A stretch of DNA of 64,000 nt from Candidatus Aalborgicola bjergmarkensis (GCA_016708725.1 JADJFE010000001.1:124001-188000); one strand, 5' to 3'. Shown: positions 15,216 through 24,497, counted from the stretch's first letter. Numbers and translations: made by a program. The notes: generated by a model not told the origin, from the sequence alone.

Positions 15216-16055
15216 ATGGCCATGCACGACACCACCACTACCACCGCTACCGCCTTTGGCGTCCTCATCATCGGCGACGAAATCCTCTCGGGCAAACGTG
15301 CCGACAAACATCTGGAGCGCAGCATTGCCCTGCTGGGGGCACGCGGCTTACAGCTGGCGTATGCCGATTTTGTTGGCGATGTGCCCAAGCGCATCACCGC
15401 CACGCTGGAGCGCGCTTTTGCCTCGGGCGATGTGGTGTTTTCCTTCGGCGGAATTGGTGCAACGCCGGACGACCATACCCGCCAATGCGCAGCGCAGGCA
15501 TTGGGCTGCGAACTGGCGCTGCACCCGCAGGCTGCCGCCTTGATTCGCGAGCGCATGCAGGACGTGGCGCGTGAACACGGTCTGCCCTATGAACCCGACA
15601 GACCCGACAATGTGCACCGCCTGAACATGGGCGTGCTGCCGGTGGGCGCACGCATCATTCCCAACCCGTTCAACAAGATTCCCGGCTTTAGCTGCACAGG
15701 GCACGGCGGCGGAACGGTGCATTTTGTGCCGGGCTTTCCGGTCATGGCCTGGCCCATGGTCGAGTGGGTGCTCGATACCCACTACCCGCACCTGTTTGCA
15801 CCAGACGCCTGGCTGGAGTTGTCCGTGATTGTCTTTGGCACCATGGAAGCCACCTTGACGCCGCTCATGCAAGACATTGAACGCACACACGCTGTCAAGG
15901 TCTTCAGCCTGCCCAGCGTTGATCACCCGCAATACGGCCGCCACATTGAACTGGGCGTCAAAGGCCAACCCGAGGCCACCCGATCAGCCTATGCGGCATT
16001 GCGCGCCGGATTGCAGGCGCTGCAAACGCCACTCGGGCCGGAGTTAAGGAGGTAA
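15216..16055 (+). CDS. CinA-type molybdopterin-binding domain protein
   Basis: A 279-residue protein with the MoCF/CinA N-terminal domain. It has GVLIIGDEILSGKRAD at the start, the FSFGGIGATPDDHT motif that binds the pterin/nucleotide group, and PGFSCTGHGG-type loops. It lacks the C-terminal amidase domain of full CinA, and is about the length of stand-alone CinA-N proteins found in many betaproteobacteria. It may process oxidised nucleotides or pterins. Its role is not fixed. It is divergent from rng and convergent with radA, with a 0-base gap to the radA stop. ATGs at 15216 and 15222 are both possible. Confidence 0.85.
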   Translation: MAMHDTTTTTATAFGVLIIGDEILSGKRADKHLERSIALLGARGLQLAYADFVGDVPKRITATLERAFASGDVVFSFGGIGATPDDHTRQCAAQALGCELALHPQAAALIRERMQDVAREHGLPYEPDRPDNVHRLNMGVLPVGARIIPNPFNKIPGFSCTGHGGGTVHFVPGFPVMAWPMVEWVLDTHYPHLFAPDAWLELSVIVFGTMEATLTPLMQDIERTHAVKVFSLPSVDHPQYGRHIELGVKGQPEATRSAYAALRAGLQALQTPLGPELRR

Positions 16056-17423
16056 TCAATCCAGACCGCGCGCCAACTCCAGCGCCTGCTCCACACGTTC
16101 AACCGCGTGGATGGTCATACCCTCGATGGGCTTGCGTGGCGCATTGGCTTTGGGAACGATGGCCAGGCTAAAACCCAGCTTGGCGGCCTCTTTCAAGCGC
16201 TCCTGGCCACGCGGCGCCGGGCGCACCTCGCCAGCCAACCCCACTTCGCCAAAGGCAACGAAGCCCTTGGGCAAGGGCTTGCCACGCAGCGAGGACGTAA
16301 CGGCCAATAACACCGCCAGATCGGCCGCAGGTTCGCTGATGCGCACGCCACCCACGGCATTAACAAACACATCCTGGTCCATGCAAGACACCCCGGCGTG
16401 CCGGTGCAATACCGCCAGCAGCATGGCTAGGCGATCCCGATCCAGCCCGACACTCAGACGCCGGGGCGACGGGCCGCCACTGTCTACCAGCGCCTGAATC
16501 TCGACCAGCATCGGGCGTGTGCCTTCGAGCGTGACCATGACGCAACTGCCGGGAACTGGTTCGGCGTGCTGGCTCAGAAAGATGGCGCTGGGGTTGGAGA
16601 CACCACGCAAGCCTTTTTCCGTCATGGCGAACACGCCAATTTCGTTGACCGCGCCAAAGCGGTTCTTGATGGCGCGCACCAGCCGGAAGCTGCTATGGGT
16701 ATCGCCCTCGAAGTACAGCACCGTGTCCACCATGTGTTCCAGCACGCGCGGCCCGGCCAGGCTGCCGTCCTTGGTGACATGGCCCACCAGCACGATGGCC
16801 ACGCCGCTGGCCTTGGCGGCGCGTGTGAGGTGTGCAGCGCACTCGCGCACCTGGGCCACCGAGCCCGGCGCACTGGTAAGCTGCTCGGAATACACCGTTT
16901 GAATCGAGTCAATCACCGCTACATCGGGCTGCTGGACTTGCAGCGTTGCCAGGATTTTTTCCAGTTGAATCTCGGCCTGCACCCTGACCTGCGAATGCTC
17001 CAGGCCCAGACGGCGCGCGCGCAAGGCCACCTGGGCGCCACTTTCCTCCCCCGTGACGTACAGGGTTTTCTGGCCCGCACGCTGCAACGCATCCAGCGCC
17101 TGCAACAGCAAGGTGGACTTGCCGATGCCGGGGTCACCACCGATGAGCACCACGCCGCCCTGGACAATGCCGCCCCCCAGCACCCGGTCCAGTTCCTCGT
17201 TGCCCGTCGGATTGCGCTCCACATCGCTGGCTTCAATGTCCGCCAGGATCACCACATCGGCGGTTTTGGCCAATCCGGCAAAGCGGTTCTTTGCGGGTGC
17301 CTCGCTTGGTGCAAGCGACTCAATCAGGGTATTCCAGGCATCGCAATGCGGGCATTTCCCCAGCCATCGGGAACTGGTGCCGCCGCAGGCGCTGCAGGTG
17401 TAGATATTCTTTTCTTTGGCCAT
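16056..17423 (-). CDS. radA: DNA repair protein RadA (Sms)
   Basis: A 455-residue branch-migration ATPase that supports homologous recombination. It has a C4 zinc finger (CSACGGTSSRWLGKCPHC), a RecA-like core with Walker A GGDPGIGKSTLLLQ, the RadA-specific KNRFG motif, and a C-terminal Lon-protease-like domain ending in the PRKPIEGM region. The start MAKEKNIYTC at 17423 is the family start; an upstream in-frame ATG at 17462 adds an unlikely stretch. It is convergent with the CinA-domain gene. Confidence 0.95.
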   Translation of the reverse strand: MAKEKNIYTCSACGGTSSRWLGKCPHCDAWNTLIESLAPSEAPAKNRFAGLAKTADVVILADIEASDVERNPTGNEELDRVLGGGIVQGGVVLIGGDPGIGKSTLLLQALDALQRAGQKTLYVTGEESGAQVALRARRLGLEHSQVRVQAEIQLEKILATLQVQQPDVAVIDSIQTVYSEQLTSAPGSVAQVRECAAHLTRAAKASGVAIVLVGHVTKDGSLAGPRVLEHMVDTVLYFEGDTHSSFRLVRAIKNRFGAVNEIGVFAMTEKGLRGVSNPSAIFLSQHAEPVPGSCVMVTLEGTRPMLVEIQALVDSGGPSPRRLSVGLDRDRLAMLLAVLHRHAGVSCMDQDVFVNAVGGVRISEPAADLAVLLAVTSSLRGKPLPKGFVAFGEVGLAGEVRPAPRGQERLKEAAKLGFSLAIVPKANAPRKPIEGMTIHAVERVEQALELARGLD

Positions 17424-17577
17424 GGGGCGCAGTGTAGCTTTTGCAGAGGTGAAACATGACATCCGTTTGAATCACACCAGTTTCATATCACCCGTGATAT
17501 TAAAAACACCAAAACCGCACGACAAGTGCTCCCCGAAAGCCTCCGTGGCACGTTTTTAGCCTCGATTTGGCCTCAAA

Positions 17578-17643
17578 TCAGGCATCAAATCAACCTGTAG
17601 ACCCCGTGGGACAAGCGGGGACAGCTACTGAAAACATAGTAAC
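17578..17643 (+). repeat. Dispersed repeat copy
   Basis: A single arm with CCGTGGGACAAGCGGGGACA and GCTACTGAAAAC, in the ~290-base gap between the divergent radA and DUF2189 genes. Confidence 0.7.
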
Positions 17644-17709
17644 AAGAGGGCAATGGCAAATCCACATCTCCTATACTACCAAGCACCGCTATCAAGGAGG
17701 CCTTGTCCC

Positions 17710-18540
17710 GTGAACCCTGCCATGAATGCCCCATCGGCGCCCCCGCGCACCGCGTCGGTTCGCACAGTCAAACCCGCCAGGATTCTGAGCTGGCTGCAAG
17801 CCGGTTGGCGCGATGCAGTGGCCATCGGCCCCTTGAGTTGGGGGCACGGTCTGGCTATAGCCGCATTCGGCGCCGTCGTGTTGTGGTTCGCGCACCAGCA
17901 ATTTTTGTTGCTGGCCGGGGCGTTTTCCGGTTTTCTGGTCGTAGCTCCGCTGGTGGCGACTTCGTTTTATGCCATGAGCCGCTCCAGGGAACTGGGCGCG
18001 CCCGTGAACGTACACATGTTGCTATCCGTCTGGACCGGCTGGCAGCGCGCGCGCATCAGCGAACCCGGTAGCTACTGGTGCATGGTGCGTTTCGGGCTGT
18101 TGCTGATGTTGGCGGGAACGGGCTGGGTGGTGACATCGGCGTCCATGTTGAGTCTGGCATCCGGTCAGGCGGTACACAACCCCATGGACTTTGTGCAGCA
18201 TGTCTTGCTGGCCAAGCAGGGCTGGCTGTTTGAAAGCTGGGTGGTGTTCGGCGCCATGCTGGCCGCGCCGGTGTTCGCCTCCAGCGTGGTCTCCATGCCC
18301 TACATGCTCGACCGCAAGGTGTGCATACGCCAGGCCATCAACCGCAGCTGGGAAGTGGTCCTGGAAAACCCGCTCACCATGGCGCTGTGGGCTGTGACAC
18401 TGGCTGGATTGACCGTACTGGGTATGCTGCCAGCCATGCTGGGTCTGGTCGTCGTCATGCCGGTACTGGGGCACGCCAGCTGGCACGCCTACCGCGACCT
18501 GCTGGACACCAGTGGCGAGGTAGCGCGCGAGCTGCTGTAA
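17710..18540 (+). CDS. DUF2189 family membrane protein
   Basis: A 276-residue inner-membrane protein with about six hydrophobic segments, including LAIAAFGAVVLWFAHQQFLL, LLMLAGTGWVVTSASMLSL and LWAVTLAGLTVLGMLPAMLG. The order and residues fit the DUF2189 family, common next to oxidase genes in proteobacteria. Its function is unknown. The GTG at 17710 has AAGGAGG with nine-base spacing. An ATG four codons later is an alternative. It is followed by a gap and a DUF4143 ATPase gene. Confidence 0.75.
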   Translation: MNPAMNAPSAPPRTASVRTVKPARILSWLQAGWRDAVAIGPLSWGHGLAIAAFGAVVLWFAHQQFLLLAGAFSGFLVVAPLVATSFYAMSRSRELGAPVNVHMLLSVWTGWQRARISEPGSYWCMVRFGLLLMLAGTGWVVTSASMLSLASGQAVHNPMDFVQHVLLAKQGWLFESWVVFGAMLAAPVFASSVVSMPYMLDRKVCIRQAINRSWEVVLENPLTMALWAVTLAGLTVLGMLPAMLGLVVVMPVLGHASWHAYRDLLDTSGEVARELL

Positions 18541-18659
18541 GGTTGCTGACTAGAGCACACGATATACTTTCAGCTGGCATTATCACCCACGGTTCGCTTA
18601 TTTTCTCTTGGAATTCGTCAGAGCGATTCACCCGATGAGCCCGACTAAAACGTAGCAAA

Positions 18660-18687
18660 CTGGAAAAAAGTCGCGACTTTTTTTCAG
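18660..18687. promoter_or_regulatory. Palindrome upstream of the DUF4143 ATPase gene
   Basis: A perfect 20-base inverted repeat, AAAAAAGTCGCGACTTTTTT, lies within a slightly longer symmetric CTGG...TCAG frame. It ends 20 bases before the ATG at 18707. It may act as an operator or as a terminator for the DUF2189 gene (T-run on the plus strand). The overlap with the likely promoter favours a dual role. No ribosome binding site is obvious between it and the ATG. Confidence 0.45.
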
Positions 18688-18706
18688 TTAACAGTAAAAT
18701 AGTCGG

Positions 18707-19840
18707 ATGGAACGCACACTCACGTCTCTTATCAATGCCGATCTGGCCCGCAAGATGGTTTTTCTCTCCGGTCCGCGCCAGACGGGCAAGTCGACGCTGG
18801 CACGCGATCTGGCGCGGAAATGGCCGAATGCCCAGATACTCAATTGGGACGTTGCCGGTGATCGGCAGGTGATTCTCAAACAAAGTTGGTCGCCGGTCGC
18901 ACGCCTGCTGGTGTTTGACGAGCTGCACAAGATGCCCGACTGGAAAGCCTGGCTCAAAGGCGTCTTTGATGGCCGCATGGACGGGCAGACCCTGCTGGTT
19001 ACCAGGAGTGCGCGGCTTGACACGTTTCGTCAGTCGGGCGAATCCCTGGCTGGTCGTTATTTTTCATGGCGCTTACATCCGGTCACCGTCAAAGAATGGG
19101 TTTCTGTCGAAGCAGTCAGCCCGGAAGCCGCTCTGACCCGCGTGCTGGAACGAGGCGGCTTCCCGGAGCCTTTTCTGGCTGAGCAGCCGCTTGATGCTGC
19201 ACGCTGGCGCCAGCAGTATTTTGAAGGCTTGATTCGGGACGATATTCTGGAGTTCTCCCGCATCGGCGAGGTCCGCGCGATGCGCCATTTCGTTGACATG
19301 CTGCGCTCGCGGGTCGGCTCGCCACTCTCGCTGGCTTCATTGGCACGCGATCTGCAAATTTCCCCGACGACGGCCGCTCGCTATCTGGATATTCTGGAGT
19401 CGCTGCATATCGTGTTCACGATTCGTCCGTTTCATCGCAACATCGCGCGCGCCTTGCTGAAGGAGCCCAAGGTCTATTTCTATGATACGGGACTGGTCCA
19501 GGGCGACGACGGCGCGCGCTATGAAAACGCCTGCGCCACCATGCTGCTGCGCCATGTCGAATTCCTGCAGGATTCGGCCGGTCGCGCGATCAGCCTGCAC
19601 TACGTCCGCGACAAAGACGGCCGCGAAATCGATTTTGCCGTATGTGAAAACGGCGACCCGATCCTGTTTACCGAATGCAAATTCAGCGATGCGACGTTGC
19701 CGCCTTATCTCGCGGCGATTGCCGAACGCTTCCCGCTCGCAAAAACGACGCTCCTGGTACGCCATCTGCGCCAACCGGAGCAAAGGGGACGGGTTGCGGT
19801 GGAAAGCGCGGCGCAGTGGCTGGCAAATCTTGCCGCTTGA
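18707..19840 (+). CDS. AAA ATPase with C-terminal DUF4143
   Basis: A 377-residue protein of the AAA_14/DUF4143 family. It has Walker A in FLSGPRQTGKSTLARDLARK, Walker B in RLLVFDELHKM, a winged helix near LARDLQISPTTAARYLDILE, and a C-terminal nuclease-like DUF4143 domain with REIDFAVCENGD and TECKF, reminiscent of a PD-(D/E)XK core. The family is widespread and of unknown function, often in variable islands. Here it sits where a SCO-type copper chaperone gene often follows ctaB, and it is convergent with the oxidase cluster. Confidence 0.85.
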   Translation: MERTLTSLINADLARKMVFLSGPRQTGKSTLARDLARKWPNAQILNWDVAGDRQVILKQSWSPVARLLVFDELHKMPDWKAWLKGVFDGRMDGQTLLVTRSARLDTFRQSGESLAGRYFSWRLHPVTVKEWVSVEAVSPEAALTRVLERGGFPEPFLAEQPLDAARWRQQYFEGLIRDDILEFSRIGEVRAMRHFVDMLRSRVGSPLSLASLARDLQISPTTAARYLDILESLHIVFTIRPFHRNIARALLKEPKVYFYDTGLVQGDDGARYENACATMLLRHVEFLQDSAGRAISLHYVRDKDGREIDFAVCENGDPILFTECKFSDATLPPYLAAIAERFPLAKTTLLVRHLRQPEQRGRVAVESAAQWLANLAA

Positions 19841-19859
19841 CCCTCCTTTTACGCGTGGC

Positions 19860-19880
19860 GGCGTGCGGTAGGGGCACGCC
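19860..19880. terminator. Possible bidirectional terminator hairpin
   Basis: A seven-base stem, GGCGTGC/GCACGCC, with a seven-base loop lies between the convergent DUF4143 and ctaB genes. There is no T-run on either side, so intrinsic termination would be weak. Confidence 0.3.
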
Positions 19881-19906
19881 AGACTGGCACACTCACCGTT
19901 GCGCCA

Positions 19907-20803
19907 TCACCGTATCACCATCAAACCGGGTGCCTGAAACAGGTAGTGGTCCAGCAGCAGGGCCGCAAAAAGTCCGCTGAGATAGACTATCGAAAAGCGG
20001 AACATCTCGCGTGAAAAGCCGTCGCTGTACGCGCGCATCAAGCGCCAGCCATACCAGCAAAAACGCAGCCCCAGCAACAAGGCCGTTGCCAGGTACAGCC
20101 ACGAGCTCATGCCATAGATAAAAGGCAGCAAGGTCGATGCGAACAACGCCAGGGTGTAGAGAAAGATTTGCACGCAGGTGAAATCGTGTCCATGTGTCAC
20201 CGGCAGCATGGGCAAGCCGGACTTGCGGTAGTCGTCCACACGGTACAGCGCCAAGGCCCAGAAGTGCGGCGGCGTCCACAGGAAAATGATCAGAAACAGG
20301 ATCAGGGCCTCGGTGCCGACCTGGCCCGTCATGGCCGCCCAACCCAGCACCGGCGGCATGGCGCCCGATGCGCCGCCAATGACAATGTTTTGCGGCGTCA
20401 AGGGCTTGAGCACGACGGTGTACACCACCGCATAGCCGACAAAAGTTGCCAAAGTCAGCCACATGGTCAGCGCATTGACAAACAGGTGGAGCACCCACAT
20501 TCCCGCACCGCATAGGATGGCCGAAAACCACAAAGCCTGCGCATCACCCAGCTCGCCTGCCGCCGTGGGCCGCCAGGCCGTGCGTTTCATGCGCGCATCC
20601 AACCCTTTTTCCACCATGCAGTTAAAGGCAGCGGCAGCACCCGCAACCAGATAAATGCCCAGACAGGCCCACAATAGGGTCTGCACTTGCCACCACGCCG
20701 GCACACCCGGCACCGCCAGTACCATGCCAATCAAGGCACAAAAGACAATCAGCTGTATGACCCTGGGCTTGGTCAATACGTGAAACTGGCGCAGCTTATG
20801 CAT
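19907..20803 (-). CDS. ctaB: Protoheme IX farnesyltransferase (heme O synthase)
   Basis: A 298-residue polytopic prenyltransferase that converts heme B to heme O for the aa3 oxidase. It has a UbiA-type first aspartate motif in the loop AAFNCMVEKGLDARMKRTAW, the PLTPQNIVIGGASGAMPPVL loop and about eight membrane segments. The start MHKLRQFHVLTKPRVIQL at 20803 matches the family; a longer frame from 20890 is not used. It overlaps the cox15 end by eight bases and is the last gene of the oxidase assembly run. Confidence 0.95.
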   Translation of the reverse strand: MHKLRQFHVLTKPRVIQLIVFCALIGMVLAVPGVPAWWQVQTLLWACLGIYLVAGAAAAFNCMVEKGLDARMKRTAWRPTAAGELGDAQALWFSAILCGAGMWVLHLFVNALTMWLTLATFVGYAVVYTVVLKPLTPQNIVIGGASGAMPPVLGWAAMTGQVGTEALILFLIIFLWTPPHFWALALYRVDDYRKSGLPMLPVTHGHDFTCVQIFLYTLALFASTLLPFIYGMSSWLYLATALLLGLRFCWYGWRLMRAYSDGFSREMFRFSIVYLSGLFAALLLDHYLFQAPGLMVIR

Positions 20804-21938
20804 GGTGCATCCCCCTGCCAGCCCGTTCAGGCACGCCACCAACGGTATGCACCAGCAAGGCCACCACCAGCACCACCAGACAACCCGCACCTCCGGTGTG
20901 CAGCAAGGCCGACGCCAGTGGCCAATTGAACAGCACGTTGCCCAGCCCCGTCAGTACCTGCAACGCCAGCAGGCCCGACAAGGCCAGTAAATACCGCCGC
21001 AAGCCTGGAAAGCCGCGCAACACCGCAACCAGGATCAGCAGCACGCCCACGCACAGCAAGGCCAGCAGACGATGTGCCATGTGGATGGCCGTCAGGGACT
21101 GGAGGGTCAATGCCGCACCATCTGCTGCCATGCCCAATGGTCGCCACACACCAAACCCCTGCTTGAAATCCATGGCAGGCCACCACCGCCCCTGGCATTG
21201 CGGAAAGCCATCGCACACCAGCACGGCGTAGTTGGCACTGACCCAGGCACCACTGGCCGCTTGCAACACCACCAACACCAACGCCAACCAAAGCAATGGT
21301 CGCACGCGCCCGGAAACGACGATGCGCTGCCCCCAGGTACCCACGATCTGCATGATCAGCAAGACCAGCAACATATAGGCCCCCAGCAGGTGCAACACCA
21401 CGATGGCGGGCCACAACTTCATGGTGACGGTCCATGCGCCGAAAGCACCCTGAACCAGCACCCACAGTAAGGTCCATGTGGGCCACCAGGGCACGCCAAA
21501 CCGCACGCCCTCCGTTGGCATAGCCTTGACCCGCACAGCGTCACGCCAGCCCCAGGCGGTCAGCACCACCAGCAGTGCACCAACGGCACCTGCGAGATAG
21601 CGGTGCAGCATTTCTATCCAGGCCTTGCGGTGCGTCACCGGGCCATCCGGCAGCTCGGCTTGCGCCTGCGCGATGGCGCCATGGGCCGCTACCGGGGAAC
21701 TGGTTCCGTAGCAACCGGGCCAGTCCGGGCATCCCAGCCCCGAGTCGCTCAGACGGGTAAACGCCCCCAGCAGCACCAGATCAAAAGTCAGGAACAAACA
21801 CCATAGCGTCAAGGCCCCGCGCCGATCCACAACACCCTGGCGCCGGTACACCCAGACCAGGGGCAGCGTCGCCAGCAGACCCGCGATGAGCAGCAAAGGC
21901 AGGATCGGGTCCAGGTTGTAGGCTTGCACCGCGTTCAT
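20796..21938 (-). CDS. ctaA: Heme A synthase, COX15/CtaA family
   Basis: A 380-residue eight-helix membrane protein that hydroxylates heme O to heme A. Conserved features are GAFTRLSDSGLGCPDWPGC near the N-terminus and the histidine-bearing helices EMLHRYLAGAVGALLVV and AIHMAHRLLALLCVGVLLIL. The ATG at 21938 (MNAVQAYNLD) fits better than the upstream frame. It overlaps both neighbours by a few bases, so it is translated together with ctaB and the SCO-like gene. Confidence 0.93.
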   Translation of the reverse strand: MNAVQAYNLDPILPLLLIAGLLATLPLVWVYRRQGVVDRRGALTLWCLFLTFDLVLLGAFTRLSDSGLGCPDWPGCYGTSSPVAAHGAIAQAQAELPDGPVTHRKAWIEMLHRYLAGAVGALLVVLTAWGWRDAVRVKAMPTEGVRFGVPWWPTWTLLWVLVQGAFGAWTVTMKLWPAIVVLHLLGAYMLLVLLIMQIVGTWGQRIVVSGRVRPLLWLALVLVVLQAASGAWVSANYAVLVCDGFPQCQGRWWPAMDFKQGFGVWRPLGMAADGAALTLQSLTAIHMAHRLLALLCVGVLLILVAVLRGFPGLRRYLLALSGLLALQVLTGLGNVLFNWPLASALLHTGGAGCLVVLVVALLVHTVGGVPERAGRGMHHA

Positions 21939-22627
21939 GGTTGTACGGGTCGTCCTGGCCCGTCCCATGAGGCCGTTGCGCGCAGCACACGCGCCAGATC
22001 GCGCCAGGCCAGGCGCACCTGTGCTGCGTCCATCACCGCCGGGAAGCGCATCACGGTGTTGCCCAGCGGATCAACCACGTAGAGGTAATCGGTCTGTGCC
22101 GTGCCCGCCGGTGCCGGCAGCCAGCTTTGCAAGGCTGGCGGCGCTACACGTAACACCGTGACGTCGCGCAAGGCCGCACGCAGCGGCTCGGCTACCGGCG
22201 TCTGGTCGTTGAGTAGCCATACCTTGTCGACGCGCCTGGTTTCGCCAGCCAACATGGCATGCAACTGGCGTTGCATGAACAAGCGTTTTTCGCAGTCTGC
22301 GCTACAGGCCCCCTCTGCAACGCTGACCAGCAGCCATTGCCCACGCAGCGCCTCCAGCCGCATGCTCTGCCCTGCCAAATCCACGCCTTGCGCGCTGCTG
22401 CCCACCGCCTGCGGGGGCGTGATGATCTGCCCCAATCCGGCATGCCCCTGGGGGCGCAGCAAAAAGTACACCAGGGCTGCGGTCACGACCGGCAGACTGG
22501 CGATCAAAAAGAGCACCAGCAGCTTTTGCCGCGCGGTGGCGATGGTTTTCGGCGTCCCTGCGCCCACGCTGTCGTTGAGCGGATGCACGGTCAACTCGAC
22601 CAGCCGGTCGTGGTCTGGTGTACTCAT
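21935..22627 (-). CDS. SCO-like / thioredoxin-fold oxidase assembly protein
   Basis: A 230-residue protein with one N-terminal membrane anchor (LLVLFLIASLPVVTAALVYFL) and an outside thioredoxin-like domain. It has the C-x3-C motif GACSADCEKRLF, as in SCO1 copper chaperones, and ends with YLYVVDPLGNTVMRFPA. Copper ligand conservation is partial: no clear distal histidine is seen, so it may be a disulphide-handling relative. In burkholderial oxidase clusters a gene of this type always sits between surf1 and cox15. The start at 22627 is chosen at MSTPDH, overlapping surf1 by four bases. Confidence 0.75.
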   Translation of the reverse strand: MSTPDHDRLVELTVHPLNDSVGAGTPKTIATARQKLLVLFLIASLPVVTAALVYFLLRPQGHAGLGQIITPPQAVGSSAQGVDLAGQSMRLEALRGQWLLVSVAEGACSADCEKRLFMQRQLHAMLAGETRRVDKVWLLNDQTPVAEPLRAALRDVTVLRVAPPALQSWLPAPAGTAQTDYLYVVDPLGNTVMRFPAVMDAAQVRLAWRDLARVLRATASWDGPGRPVQP

Positions 22628-23367
22628 GGCGGTACTTTCCCTTTCCTGCGCACGCTGGCCACCAGAAAGAAAATCACCAGCGCCGCTGCCATGCCATACC
22701 ACTGCAAAGAGTAGCCCTGGTGCATCATCACCTTGTTTTGCGGCGCGGGCCATTGGCGCACCAGACCGTCATTGGGCGCATCTTGCTGCGCCTGCAACAC
22801 CACCACCGGCTGCAAGGCACCGGGGTTTTGCCGGGCAAAACGCTCCAGGTCCAGCCGCTCCCACAACTGCACCATGGGCGAGGGGCGATCCGGTGTCATG
22901 AACGCTTTTTTTACCTCGGGCTGCACGGCCACACCCGTCACCGCCACGGCGCCTGCCGGTGTTGCAACCGATGGCAAAACCGCGCGGCTGTCACCCCAGG
23001 CGACCCAGCCCCGGTTGACCAGGACGCGCGTGGTACCGCCGTCAATCTTCAACGGTGTGATGACGTGCAAACCCGGTCGGGCCTGAAACTGCTGGTTGTC
23101 GATAAAAAACTGCTTGTCGGCCTCGTACACACCCTGCACACGTACCGGCGCGTTGTGCCAGTGGTCGTGATCGGCCTGGATCAACACCGTGCCGAGGTCT
23201 GCCGGTGGCTGGGCCATACGGGTTTCATACTGCTGCATTTGCTGCGCGCGCAACGCCGCCTTGGAACCCTGCCATTGGCCCAGATGAATAAAAAGCGCAA
23301 CACCCGCCAGCGTTACCAGGGCAGGCACGAGGCGAAATTGAAAGTAAATTCCTTGCATTCCTTGCAT
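22624..23367 (-). CDS. surf1: SURF1-family cytochrome oxidase assembly protein
   Basis: A 247-residue protein with an N-terminal membrane helix (LVTLAGVALFIHLGQWQ), the SURF1 signature GLHVITPLKIDGG followed by VLVNRGWV, and a C-terminal helix (LQWYGMAAALVIFFLVASVR). It helps insert heme A into subunit I. It is divergent from the small DUF2909 gene and begins the surf1-sco-cox15-ctaB run. Confidence 0.93.
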   Translation of the reverse strand: MQGMQGIYFQFRLVPALVTLAGVALFIHLGQWQGSKAALRAQQMQQYETRMAQPPADLGTVLIQADHDHWHNAPVRVQGVYEADKQFFIDNQQFQARPGLHVITPLKIDGGTTRVLVNRGWVAWGDSRAVLPSVATPAGAVAVTGVAVQPEVKKAFMTPDRPSPMVQLWERLDLERFARQNPGALQPVVVLQAQQDAPNDGLVRQWPAPQNKVMMHQGYSLQWYGMAAALVIFFLVASVRRKGKVPP

Positions 23368-23424
23368 AAGCCCAACGCCTGGGGCATGATCTACGCGTCA
23401 TTTGCATTCACACGTAAGGCACAC

Positions 23425-23631
23425 ATGCTCAGTCGGATTCTCATTCTGGTGGTGATGTTTTTCATCGTATTAAGCCTTGGTAGCGCCCTGGCACTCCTGC
23501 TGCGCAAAAATAGCCAGGACACGGGCATGGCCAAAGCGCTGACGATCCGCGTCGCCTTGTCTCTGGGCCTGTTTGTCGTGCTGGCGGTGGGCTTTTACTT
23601 TGGCTGGATACCCCGCCCCCCAGGGCGCTAG
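23425..23631 (+). CDS. Twin transmembrane protein, DUF2909 family
   Basis: A 68-residue protein with two membrane helices, ILILVVMFFIVLSLGSALAL and VALSLGLFVVLAVGFYF, joined by a short basic loop. It matches the DUF2909 family, found inside cytochrome oxidase clusters of betaproteobacteria on the opposite strand to its neighbours. Its role is unknown, presumably in oxidase assembly. The ATG at 23425 is used; a longer frame upstream overlaps surf1 and is not real. Confidence 0.8.
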   Translation: MLSRILILVVMFFIVLSLGSALALLLRKNSQDTGMAKALTIRVALSLGLFVVLAVGFYFGWIPRPPGR

Positions 23632-23633
23632 GT

Positions 23634-24497
23634 TTACAGCCAGTAAACAAATACGAACACAAACAGCCAGACCACATCGACAAAGTGCCAATACCAGGCC
23701 ACCGCCTCGAAGCCAAAGTGGTCATGCGCGGAAAAATGTCCCTTGGCACAGCGACCGAGTATCGTTGTCAGCATGATGATACCCAGGGTCACGTGCATAC
23801 CGTGAAACCCGGTCGTGATGAAGAATGTTCCCCCATAAGCACCTGCGCCCAGGGTCAAGCCCAATTCGCTGTAGGCATGGGCATATTCGTAGACCTGCAA
23901 CACCATGAACACCGCGCCCAGCAAAATGGTCAGCACCAGGCCAGCGATCAACTGGTTGCGCTTGCTCTTTAGCAGCCCCCAGTGCGCCCACGTCAGGGTA
24001 ACGCCGGAAAGCAGCAGCAACAGCGTGTTGACAGCCGGAATGCCCCAGGGTCCCATGGGCTTGAAGGGATCGCCCAGGGGGCCGCTGCTGGGCCATACGC
24101 TGTCAAAACCCGGAAATACCGCGTAGGCCTGGTCGGCGTGGCTCAACTCGGGTAGGGAAATGATGCGGGTGTAATACAAAACGCCGAAAAAACACGCAAA
24201 AAACATCACTTCGGAAAAGATGAACCACACCATGCCGATGCGGTAGGAGCGGTCCTCCCAGGCGGTGTAGACACCCCGAACATTCTCGCCAATGACCTGC
24301 CCGAACCAGCCAAACAACACATACACGATCAGACCCGCGCCCAGCAGCATGCCCCAGACACCTGCGGGAACATCGTGCAAGCGCAGGATAAAGCCGAATG
24401 CCAGGGTGAATATCGCCACAGAAAGCAGTGTCGAGTACAGGCTTTTGGGCGGTACAAAATAATGCCCATTGCTCGGGTGTGCAGTGGTGGAAGTCAT
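23634..24497 (-). CDS. ctaE: Cytochrome c oxidase subunit III
   Basis: A 287-residue, seven-helix subunit III of the aa3-type oxidase. It starts MTSTTAHPSNGHYFVPPKSL and carries the conserved motifs GTFFITTGFHGMHVTLG and FGFEAVAWYWHFVDVVWLFV. It stabilises subunit I and proton uptake. Its ATG overlaps the cox11 stop codon. Confidence 0.96.
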   Translation of the reverse strand: MTSTTAHPSNGHYFVPPKSLYSTLLSVAIFTLAFGFILRLHDVPAGVWGMLLGAGLIVYVLFGWFGQVIGENVRGVYTAWEDRSYRIGMVWFIFSEVMFFACFFGVLYYTRIISLPELSHADQAYAVFPGFDSVWPSSGPLGDPFKPMGPWGIPAVNTLLLLLSGVTLTWAHWGLLKSKRNQLIAGLVLTILLGAVFMVLQVYEYAHAYSELGLTLGAGAYGGTFFITTGFHGMHVTLGIIMLTTILGRCAKGHFSAHDHFGFEAVAWYWHFVDVVWLFVFVFVYWL

